From: Collinsella aerofaciens | Lineage (GTDB): Bacteria; Actinomycetota; Coriobacteriia; Coriobacteriales; Coriobacteriaceae | Assembly (NCBI RefSeq): GCF_018785265.1 | Contig: NZ_WQPK01000036.1 | Location: 1 to 64,000 of the forward strand | Length of the DNA: 64,000 bases | Direction of reading: 5' to 3' | Shown: positions 1-5,925 of the stretch, in pieces | Layout of the letters: the number at the start of each line of letters is the position of its first letter | Numbering within the stretch: position 1 is the stretch's first letter | The notes under the pieces: model-generated | What the model saw: only the letters and a program-made list of their open reading frames with translations | What the model was told of the DNA's origin: nothing | Databases searched by the model: none | Program-made: the position numbers and the translations under genes

Positions 1-170
1 ATTACCCGTCCTTTCGGGCGGCTATCCCGGGGGAGGGGGCAGGTTCTCCACGTGTTACTCAGCCGTTCGCCACTCGCTTCCCTCCGGAGAGGGGTGCCGT
101 TCGACTTGCATGTGTTAGGCGCGCCGCCAGCGTTCATCCTGAGCCAGGATCGAACTCTCCGTCCAAAATA
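1..170 (-). rRNA. rrs: 16S ribosomal RNA, 5' end only (truncated by window edge)
   Basis: Read on the minus strand, positions 170 to 1 give the universal bacterial 16S start: GGAGAGTTCGATCCTGGCTC, then the AACGCTGGCGGC block and the variable V1 stem. The rest of the gene lies left of the window. The V1 region and the run up to GGACGGGTAAT fit Collinsella-type 16S from memory; no alignment was run. The 5' boundary near 168-170 is approximate because the mature end cannot be seen directly. Confidence 0.97.
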
Positions 171-596
171 TATGGGCTTCGAGCCCGTCCGGTCCTCACA
201 GTTCATCGCTGATCGGTTCCGTTCGATTCATATGGTTCTATTAGATAGGAAAAGGAATTTCTCGGGGCCGCCTCTCGGCGGCCTTGCGAAAAACAAATCC
301 AAGTTAGACCATTTCAAATGGTTCGATGTCTGCCCGGATGCGACACTGAAGTAAGTGTCCCGCGCGGCAAGGAGATATATTGCCAGACCGGAGGGGCGCC
401 GGGGGACGTCAATTCCACTCTTCACAAGTCCTACACAATATATTGCTTCCTATATAAGTCATAGAAAGGCTGGTACAGAAATACTGCACGTATCAGATGA
501 TGACCCTTCGGTTAAGAGATATATAAAGATCGGTCACCTGTAAGTGTCTATCTACCCGCGCTTTTGCTATATAAACCAGCGCTTCAGATAAAAAGA
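171..596 (-). promoter_or_regulatory. rRNA operon leader and promoter region
   Basis: This stretch of about 425 bases without a gene sits between the rplT terminator and the 16S 5' end, and should hold the rrn promoter(s) and the processed leader on the minus strand. It contains several TATATA-like AT-rich blocks (about 360-385, 430-470 and 520-570). It also has a perfect hairpin GGCCGCC/GGCGGCC at 266-283 and a palindrome GACCATTTCAAATGGTTC near 307-324. No single -35/-10 pair stands out, so no promoter is placed. Confidence 0.6.
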
Positions 597-625
597 GGGA
601 GCGCCGCGCATAACGCGACACTCCC
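590..625 (-). terminator. Rho-independent terminator of the infC-rpmI-rplT operon
   Basis: On the minus strand a GGGAGTGTCGCG/CGCGGCGCTCCC stem (597-625, two mismatched positions) is followed by TCTTTTTAT. It lies about 20 bases past the rplT stop and separates that operon from the downstream rrn leader. Confidence 0.85.
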
Positions 626-646
626 CTAGCGATTCAAGAGAATCTA

Positions 647-1006
647 TTAGGCCTCGAGAGCCTTCTTGGCAATGGTAGCCAGCTCGTTGAAGGACTCGAT
701 GTCCTCGTAAGCCATCTGAGCCAGGACCTTGCGGTCGAGCTCGATGCCGGCAACCTTCAGGCCGTGCATAAACTGAGAGTAAGAGATGTCGTTCAGGCGA
801 GCGGCAGCGTTGATACGAGTGATCCAGAGAGAACGGATCTCGCGCTTCTTGTTGCGGCGATCACGATACTGATACTGCAGGGAGTGCTGGACCTGCTCTT
901 TAGCATGCTTGTAAGTACGCGAAGCGGCACCGTAGTAACCCTTCGCACGGTGCATAACGGTACGGCGCTTCTTCTTGGCGGCAACAGCGCGCTTAATACG
1001 TGCCAT
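647..1006 (-). CDS. rplT: 50S ribosomal protein L20
   Basis: The 119-residue product matches bacterial L20 in length and sequence: MARIKRAVAAKKKRR at the start, HRAKGYYG, and the central RDRRNKKREIRSLWI and RINAAAR blocks. L20 binds 23S rRNA early in assembly of the large subunit. In several Firmicutes it also represses its own operon by binding the leader. An AGGAGTTGATAGAAC ribosome binding site precedes the ATG. It is the last gene of infC-rpmI-rplT, 46 bases behind rpmI, and ends at a strong terminator. Confidence 0.98.
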   Translation of the reverse strand: MARIKRAVAAKKKRRTVMHRAKGYYGAASRTYKHAKEQVQHSLQYQYRDRRNKKREIRSLWITRINAAARLNDISYSQFMHGLKVAGIELDRKVLAQMAYEDIESFNELATIAKKALEA

Positions 1007-1052
1007 GTTCTATCAACTCCTAGACGGTAAAACGAAAAACGGGAACGCGAAC

Positions 1053-1244
1053 TTAGGCGAGACGCGACTTGATGACCTTGCGGTCGGCAGCGGCGATCTC
1101 GGTCTCCTGACGGAAGCCACGCTTACGCTTGGTGGACTTCTTGCTCAGGATGTGGCTCTTGAAAGCCTTGGCGCGCATAAGCTTGCCGGTACCAGTCTTG
1201 CGGAAACGCTTCTTGGTGCCGCTGTGGGACTTCATCTTAGGCAT
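1053..1244 (-). CDS. rpmI: 50S ribosomal protein L35
   Basis: The product is 63 residues and highly basic, beginning [20 protein letters not shown] with the conserved [12 protein letters not shown] segment, as in bacterial L35. It is a structural protein of the large ribosomal subunit. It sits between infC and rplT in the universal infC-rpmI-rplT order, and an AGGAG motif precedes the ATG. Nothing unusual is seen. Confidence 0.97.
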   Translation of the reverse strand: MPKMKSHSGTKKRFRKTGTGKLMRAKAFKSHILSKKSTKRKRGFRQETEIAAADRKVIKSRLA

Positions 1245-1276
1245 GAAATACTCCTTAATCGGTTACAGAACACTAG

Positions 1277-1831
1277 TTACTTGGTATCGCTTGCCGCTTT
1301 ATCCTCATCGAAGGCGCCCTTAATCGGGGCGAGCAGCATAAGCATGTTACGGCCTTCCATCTTAGGCTTGGACTCGACCGTAGCGTAAGGCTTTAGATCC
1401 TCGGCGAGACGCTCGAGAACGTTAAGGCCCTGCTCCGGGTGAGCCATCTCACGGCCGCGGAACATGATGGTGATCTTAACGCGTGCGCCCTTCTTGAGGA
1501 AACGCAGAACGTGGCCCTTCTTGGTCTCGTAGTCGCCAACGTCGATCTTGGGTCGGAACTTCATTTCCTTGACCTCGACCTTGGACTGGTTCTTACGAGC
1601 AGCCTTGGCCTTCATGGCCTGCTGGTACTTGAACTTACCGTAGTCCATGACCTTGCAGACCGGCGGCTCCGCGTTGGGAGCGATCTCGACCAGGTCGAGA
1701 CCCTGATCGTCGGCGACGCGCTGGGCATCGCGGATGGCGAACAGGCCGAGCTGAGAGCCATCGACGCCAATCAAACGGCACGAAGATGCAGTAATCTCGT
1801 CGTTGATGCGGGTGTCATCAGACTTAGCTAT
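1277..1831 (-). CDS. infC: Translation initiation factor IF-3, probable AUA start
   Basis: IF-3 keeps the 30S subunit free and proofreads the start codon and initiator tRNA. The product has the family N-terminal domain (DDTRINDEI..., QLGLFAIRDAQRVADDQGLDLVEIAP) and the C-terminal rRNA-binding domain (KEMKFRPKI...HVLRFLKKGARVKITIMFRGREM). The longest frame begins at an ATG at 1846, but that ATG overlaps the only good Shine-Dalgarno sequence (GGAGGT, 1840-1845). The in-frame ATA at 1829-1831 lies seven bases beyond it. infC is known in other bacteria for rare start codons (AUU in E. coli) that IF-3 itself rejects, giving autoregulation. I infer an AUA start and 184 residues. The 1846 start would add five residues. 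Confidence 0.9.
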   Translation of the reverse strand: MAKSDDTRINDEITASSCRLIGVDGSQLGLFAIRDAQRVADDQGLDLVEIAPNAEPPVCKVMDYGKFKYQQAMKAKAARKNQSKVEVKEMKFRPKIDVGDYETKKGHVLRFLKKGARVKITIMFRGREMAHPEQGLNVLERLAEDLKPYATVESKPKMEGRNMLMLLAPIKGAFDEDKAASDTK

Positions 1832-1850
1832 TTTCCCTACCTCCATTCAT

Positions 1851-1884
1851 AAAAAAATAACCCGGCGCTTCTCAGCAACCAGGT
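1851..1884 (-). terminator. Attenuator-like terminator directly upstream of infC
   Basis: On the minus strand an ACCTGG/CCGGGT stem with an inner GCT-GAGA-AGC hairpin (1860-1884) is followed at once by TTATTTTTTT (1851-1859). It ends five bases before the infC Shine-Dalgarno region, so it must be read through or refolded for infC to be transcribed. This is the layout of a leader attenuator; in Bacillus the same operon is controlled by L20 at a leader terminator. Upstream hairpins at 1972-1987 (GGAACCC/GGGTTCC) and 1904-1917 could take part. Confidence 0.6.
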
Positions 1885-2048
1885 CGTACACATAGAAAAC
1901 CTCGATTTGAGGAAGGGAATCTAAGTTGTATGACCAGTCAGCTGCTCATTGGCGCCAAAAGGTGGGAACCCTCGGGTTCCTCTTTAGGGCATTGCGGGAA
2001 CAACGCCTTGCGAATAATAACACGTACAGCGCGTTATCACATTACGTA
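1885..2048. promoter_or_regulatory. infC operon leader
   Basis: There is no gene here. The minus-strand leader of infC carries a perfect GGAACCC-TC-GGGTTCC hairpin near 1972-1987 and a CCTC/GAGG stem followed by TTTTC near 1902-1917, upstream of the attenuator. The promoter is not obvious. Confidence 0.4.
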
Positions 2049-2116
2049 CACGAAAAAGGGGCCTTGACCCCCTTGAACGCTCGCTTGCATGTATGGTGCC
2101 CGAGGCGAGACTCGAA
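2049..2116 (-). repeat. Direct-repeat copy of the tRNA-Leu 3' end plus terminator
   Basis: This 68-base segment repeats 2232-2300: the last 20 bases of tRNA-Leu with the encoded CCA, the flank TACATGCAAG, and a GC hairpin followed by T's. From TTGAACGCT onward the two copies differ at one position. No complete tRNA is present here. It looks like an att-type or tandem-duplication scar. Confidence 0.85.
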
Positions 2117-2177
2117 GGGCCTTCGCTTCGCGAAGCCCCGGGCTTCGGGCGCGAGGCGCCCTCGCCACGCTCCGCTA

Positions 2178-2200
2178 CAAACAGGCCGCAGGCCTGTTTG
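2178..2200. repeat. Perfect 10-bp inverted repeat
   Basis: CAAACAGGCC and GGCCTGTTTG are separated by three bases. The palindrome lies in the 115-base GC-rich filler (2117-2231) between the two copies of the tRNA-Leu 3' end. The filler also has nested palindromes around 2118-2160 and no coding potential. Confidence 0.8.
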
Positions 2201-2231
2201 CTTAACGCTTCGCGCGCTCACGCGAGTTCGG

Positions 2232-2300
2232 CACGAAAAAGGGGGCCGCACCCCCCTTGAACGCTCACTTGCATGTATGGTGCCCGAGGCGAGACTCGAA
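2232..2300 (-). repeat. Direct-repeat copy overlapping the intact tRNA-Leu 3' end
   Basis: Partner of the repeat at 2049-2116. It includes the functional tRNA 3' end (2278-2300) and its terminator. Integrases commonly use tRNA 3' ends as attachment sites and duplicate them in this way. Confidence 0.85.
2236..2264 (-). terminator. Terminator after tRNA-Leu
   Basis: On the minus strand a GGGGGG-TGCGG-CCCCC-type stem is followed by TTTTT, about 15 bases past the tRNA 3' end. Confidence 0.75.
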
Positions 2301-2364
2301 CTCGCACGTTGTTGCCAACGGTGGATTTTGAGTCCACTGCGTCTGCCAATTCCGCCACTCGGGC
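2278..2364 (-). tRNA. tRNA-Leu, anticodon CAA, CCA encoded
   Basis: Read on the minus strand the 87 bases fold as a class II tRNA. The acceptor GCCCGAG pairs with CTCGGGC, the discriminator is A, and CCA is encoded. The D arm is TGGCGGAATTGGCAGACGC, the anticodon stem-loop is GTGGA-CTCAAAA-TCCAC with anticodon CAA, there is a long variable arm, and the T arm has GTTCGAGTC. It reads UUG leucine codons. It lies 39 bases past the end of the transglutaminase-like gene on the same strand, so it may share that transcript. Confidence 0.96.
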
Positions 2365-2403
2365 ACGTAATGCGTGAGTTAGTTTATCACAGCTTTCTAC
2401 CGA

Positions 2404-3837
2404 TTAGTCCGAAAATGGAACTTCGAGCATTTCGATGAGTTCGACCGTGCGTAGCATCTCGCGCTGACGGCATCCGCGACCGTCGACCGAAGCCTCACCC
2501 ATCTGGTTGTCATAGGGATCCTCGCGCATACCATCGAAAGCAGGCACAAATTCAGCCTGGAATCGATTGTTGGCCACCATACGCCATGGGTCGAGATTGC
2601 CAAAGTAGTGACGGCGGCGCCACTCCTCCCCCATCCTGCGAGCAGAAGATCCAAATGACACGTCGGCGTTGAGCCAACCGGTCTGCGGCGTATAGAACTC
2701 TGCCCAGTCGTGCGACCCCACCGAATCGGGCGCAACGTAGAGGCCGCTCTGCCAACGGGCAGGCACGCCCGCGATACGGCACATGGTGATAAACGTGAGC
2801 GCCATAACGCCGCAATCGCCGCGGAGCGAATGCGCGCAGTCATCGGCAATAGATCCCAAAAGCAAGTACGGCGGCTGATAGCGATAGTCGATATACTGCG
2901 TCAGGTAATCATAGATAGCACGGGCGCGATCGAGCGGATCCTCGAGTCCGCCAACAACGCTGGCCGTCAGCTGCTGCAGATACGGCGTAAATGCAATGTG
3001 CGGACGGTCCTCGGAAATATCCTCGGGCAGAGGCGCGTCCATACGCGGATGAACCGGAAGTGTGCCACCGTAGACATCACAATAAGCAGCATCGATGTGA
3101 TAACGATAAGTCACCGAGAATGAGCGCTCACTCGAAGAAGACCACGAGGCGGTACGCGCCGAAGCGTTCGCGGGAGCAACAGCACCCTCCGGCGTCATGT
3201 CGAGAAACTCGACCTGAGACTGTTGGCGGCAGGTGGCGGCTACGGGAAGCCAAGCGCGAACGGTCTCCCCCTCTAGAGCGCCGGGGACAGACAAGGACGC
3301 CTTAAGCGTAATAACGCGAGTCAATCCGTTTTGTGACTCCATCTCCTTGAGCATCTCGTTGCGCAGTGCAATTCCGTCCGTAGGATCGGGACGCATGCCG
3401 GGAACCTCTTTGGGATATACGCGAAGCGAATCGAGGAAGTTGTCGAGAACGAACAGCTCGCCATCGATAAAGCGCCAGTCAATACGCTTACGGTCAATCA
3501 GATCGTCAAACTGCTCCTCGGTAAACTCAGGCCACTCCTCGCGAATCATCGCAATAGCCCGATCGCGCGACACCGAAAAATGAAGCGGCGTCTCAAGCAT
3601 GCGATACCGCTCGGCACGAACGCAAGCGGCCAACGAGGGATCGGGATTCTGCCCCAAAAGACGATCACAAGCCGCAACAGCCTGCGTCAAATATCCGGCA
3701 TCCTTGAGACGAAGAATCTCGGGCGGCAGTCCAATATCGAGATGACGGAAATCATCACAGCAAACATCAACAGAGCAACCAACAGGACCCTCGTCAATGA
3801 CCTTCCCATCCGAAGGCAGCACATTAATAACAGCCAT
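2404..3837 (-). CDS. Transglutaminase-like cysteine protease-fold protein
   Basis: The C-terminal half is a transglutaminase-like core. It has a catalytic Cys in GDCGVMALTF (about residue 341), His in SHDWAEFY (about 377) and Asp in WLNADVSFG (about 392), preceded by the typical YDYLTQYIDYRY helix. The roughly 280-residue N-terminal part is less distinctive, and no signal peptide is seen, so the protein is probably cytoplasmic. Members of this superfamily are proteases, amidases or cross-linking enzymes; the substrate cannot be told here. The ATG at 3837 has GGAG six bases upstream, while the longer frame starting at 3873 has no ribosome binding site. The gene stands alone on the minus strand, followed by tRNA-Leu. 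Confidence 0.8.
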   Translation of the reverse strand: MAVINVLPSDGKVIDEGPVGCSVDVCCDDFRHLDIGLPPEILRLKDAGYLTQAVAACDRLLGQNPDPSLAACVRAERYRMLETPLHFSVSRDRAIAMIREEWPEFTEEQFDDLIDRKRIDWRFIDGELFVLDNFLDSLRVYPKEVPGMRPDPTDGIALRNEMLKEMESQNGLTRVITLKASLSVPGALEGETVRAWLPVAATCRQQSQVEFLDMTPEGAVAPANASARTASWSSSSERSFSVTYRYHIDAAYCDVYGGTLPVHPRMDAPLPEDISEDRPHIAFTPYLQQLTASVVGGLEDPLDRARAIYDYLTQYIDYRYQPPYLLLGSIADDCAHSLRGDCGVMALTFITMCRIAGVPARWQSGLYVAPDSVGSHDWAEFYTPQTGWLNADVSFGSSARRMGEEWRRRHYFGNLDPWRMVANNRFQAEFVPAFDGMREDPYDNQMGEASVDGRGCRQREMLRTVELIEMLEVPFSD

Positions 3838-3978
3838 ACCAAACTCCAAGTCATTAGAACTCTTGAAGCCCATTGTAGCGAGATAAAAAAGAAAGCCCCA
3901 ATAAAGGAACCCTCAACACCGATAAACGGTACCTCTAAAAATGAATTCAGCCCAGTAACCCTGTAGCGAGTTAACAAA

Positions 3979-4071
3979 GGAGGCCCCGTTCACCCGGAGC
4001 TTTTCCCATTGCGCGACTTCTGGCAAAGCCAGGTGAGCGCAAGGGAAAAGCGTAGGGTGAACGGGGCCTCC
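3979..4071 (-). repeat. 93-bp extended inverted repeat downstream of fba
   Basis: The arms GGAGGCCCCGTTCACCC (3979-3995) and its exact complement (4055-4071) enclose a second near-perfect stem (GCTTTTCCC...GCGC with GCGCAAGGGAAAAGC) and an inner CTGGC/GCCAG hairpin, so almost all of it can fold. On the minus strand it is followed by TTTGTT. It may end the fba transcript, but it is far longer than a normal terminator. Confidence 0.75.
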
Positions 4072-4092
4072 GGCGGGAAGTTAAACCGCTAC

Positions 4093-4959
4093 TTACGCCT
4101 TGTTGACGGAGCCAAACTCCTCCATGAGCTCCTTGGTGCGGGCAACGATGTTGTCGCGACCAGGCTTGAGGAGCTTGCGGGGGTCAAAGCCCTTGCCCTG
4201 CTGATCCTTGCCAGCCTCGATATACTCGCGAACGCCCTTGGCGAAGACGAGCTGCAGATCGGTGTTGACGTTGATCTTGGAGATACCCAGGGAGATGGCC
4301 TTCTTGATCTGATCCTCGGGGATGCCGGTGCCACCGTGCAGGACGAGGGGCAGGTCGCCGGTCTGAGCCTTGATCTCGCCCAGGCGCTCGAAGGAAAGGC
4401 CAGCCCAGTCGGCAGGGTACACGCCGTGGATGTTGCCGATACCGCAGGCGAGGAAGTCGACGCCCAGGTCAGCAATCTGCTTGCACTCAGCAGGATCAGC
4501 GAGCTCGCCGCTGGAGGTCACGCCGTCCTCGGTGCCGCCGATGCCGCCGACCTCGGCCTCGATGGACATGCCCTTGGAGTGGGCAAGCTCAACGAGCTCC
4601 TTGGTGCGGTCGAGGTTAAGCTGGAAGGTCTCCTCGTGAGAGCCGTCATACATGATGGACGTGAAGCCGGCCTCGATGCACTTGAAGCAGTCCTCGTAAG
4701 AACCGTGATCGAGGTGAAGGGCGACGGGAACGGTAACGCCCGTGGCCTCGACGGCAGCCTTGACCATGTCGGCGCAGACCTTGAAACCGCCCATCCACTT
4801 AGCGGCACCAGCGGTGCACTGAAGGATCAGCGGAGACTTGGCCTCCTCGGCGGCCTGGAGAATAGCCAGGGTCCACTCGAGGTTGTTGGTGTTGAAGGCA
4901 CCGAGACCATACTTGCCGGCCTCGGCCTTCTTGAGCATGTCTGCTGCGTTGACGAGCAT
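4093..4959 (-). CDS. fba: Class II fructose-1,6-bisphosphate aldolase
   Basis: This zinc enzyme splits fructose 1,6-bisphosphate into dihydroxyacetone phosphate and glyceraldehyde 3-phosphate in glycolysis and runs in reverse in gluconeogenesis. The 288-residue product has AFNTNNLEWT, the zinc and catalytic segment LHLDHGSYED (residues 81-90), EAEVGGIGGTEDG, and the phosphate-binding LHGGTG and INVNTD motifs. The open frame runs upstream to 5226, but the ATG at 4959 has a consensus AGGAGGT and fits family length. The gene is monocistronic, with a possible promoter at 5000-5027 and the long hairpin downstream. Confidence 0.96.
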   Translation of the reverse strand: MLVNAADMLKKAEAGKYGLGAFNTNNLEWTLAILQAAEEAKSPLILQCTAGAAKWMGGFKVCADMVKAAVEATGVTVPVALHLDHGSYEDCFKCIEAGFTSIMYDGSHEETFQLNLDRTKELVELAHSKGMSIEAEVGGIGGTEDGVTSSGELADPAECKQIADLGVDFLACGIGNIHGVYPADWAGLSFERLGEIKAQTGDLPLVLHGGTGIPEDQIKKAISLGISKINVNTDLQLVFAKGVREYIEAGKDQQGKGFDPRKLLKPGRDNIVARTKELMEEFGSVNKA

Positions 4960-4999
4960 AAAAGAAACCTCCTGTAAGGTTGCTCCGATAACGCCTGAG

Positions 5000-5027
5000 A
5001 TTTTACCACGACATACCCGAGCATAAA
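5000..5027 (-). promoter_or_regulatory. Possible fba promoter
   Basis: On the minus strand TTTATG and TAAAAT are separated by 16 bases, about 40 bases upstream of the fba start codon. The -35 is weak, so this is only a candidate. Confidence 0.3.
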
Positions 5028-5153
5028 CGTTCGTTTGTTCACGAATACCATCCGATTGGACAAATTTTGACCGTTTGCCCCACAGAATCGACCCACTGGG
5101 GAAAATAGCTTGACGATTGAGCGGTCTTCGTGGTTCGGACGACGGCTTCGAGC

Positions 5154-5837
5154 CTACATCTGCATAAACGGGTTCTGCATAAGTTCGCGCGCCATCGTGG
5201 TCAAATCGCCATGGCCCGTCAAGCAAACGGTATCGGGCGGAAGCATCTTGGCAAGTTTGGAGAGCGAGCGCATAATCGCCGCCTCGTCACCGCCGGAAAG
5301 ATCGGTACGACCGTGGCTGCCCGGGAAAAGCGTGTCGCCCACAAAGGCGATGTTCCCCCGCTCGGTCGCGGCGAACAGGACGATGCCGCCCGGCGTATGC
5401 CCCGGCGTCTCGATCACCTGCAGGCAGACGTCGCCCACCTCGATTGTATCGCCCTCGGCAAGCAAACGCGTCGGCTCACCCGGATCGGGTGTCTCGATAC
5501 CCCACATGGCGCGCTGCTCCTCGATATTTGCGCGAGGTACCGTCACGTCCTTAGCGCACAACTCATATAGCGCGCTGTCGCCAACGACAGCTCGAACCCC
5601 GGCAACCCCGCCAACATGGTCGGCATGACCGTGCGTGCAGACAGAGCCGAGTACGCGCACCTCAGGATGCGCGGTGCGGATATGCTCCACAAGACACTCG
5701 CCCTCCCACGCCGGATCGACGATTAAGCACTCGTCATTCGAAATCACGGCGTAACTGTTGGTCTGAATGGGGCCGTTGACGAGCGCCTCAATCGAAGCCG
5801 CACCTCGGGGTGTCAGGTCCAAAGTCATATCGCCCAT
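5154..5837 (-). CDS. MBL-fold metallo-hydrolase, glyoxalase II-like
   Basis: The 227-residue protein carries the metal-binding motifs of the metallo-beta-lactamase fold: THGHADHVGG, ETPGHTPGG, FVGDTLFPGSHGRTD and a late GHGDLTTM. It resembles short hydroxyacylglutathione hydrolase-like proteins common in anaerobes, but the substrate is unknown. Of two nearby ATGs, the one at 5837 is eight bases from AGGAGG, while the one at 5843 is only about two bases from it. The gene follows relA on the same strand, but a hairpin with a T tail at 5860-5891 lies between them. Confidence 0.88.
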   Translation of the reverse strand: MGDMTLDLTPRGAASIEALVNGPIQTNSYAVISNDECLIVDPAWEGECLVEHIRTAHPEVRVLGSVCTHGHADHVGGVAGVRAVVGDSALYELCAKDVTVPRANIEEQRAMWGIETPDPGEPTRLLAEGDTIEVGDVCLQVIETPGHTPGGIVLFAATERGNIAFVGDTLFPGSHGRTDLSGGDEAAIMRSLSKLAKMLPPDTVCLTGHGDLTTMARELMQNPFMQM

Positions 5838-5851
5838 GCGCATACCCTCCT

Positions 5852-5891
5852 TCTAAAATACGTTCGAGGCACCAAACGATGCCTCGAACGT
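5852..5891 (-). terminator. Hairpin terminator between relA and the MBL gene
   Basis: A perfect 12-bp stem ACGTTCGAGGCA/TGCCTCGAACGT with an 8-base loop is followed on the minus strand by ATTTTAG. The MBL gene's ribosome binding site starts right after it. Confidence 0.7.
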
Positions 5892-5925
5892 AACCAATAT
5901 CTATGATGCTGAGAGGCTCTCGCAC

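Noticed and set aside
2049-2116. Second tRNA-Leu gene
   Set aside because: Only the 3' 20 bases and CCA are present; no acceptor 5' half, D arm or anticodon stem follows.
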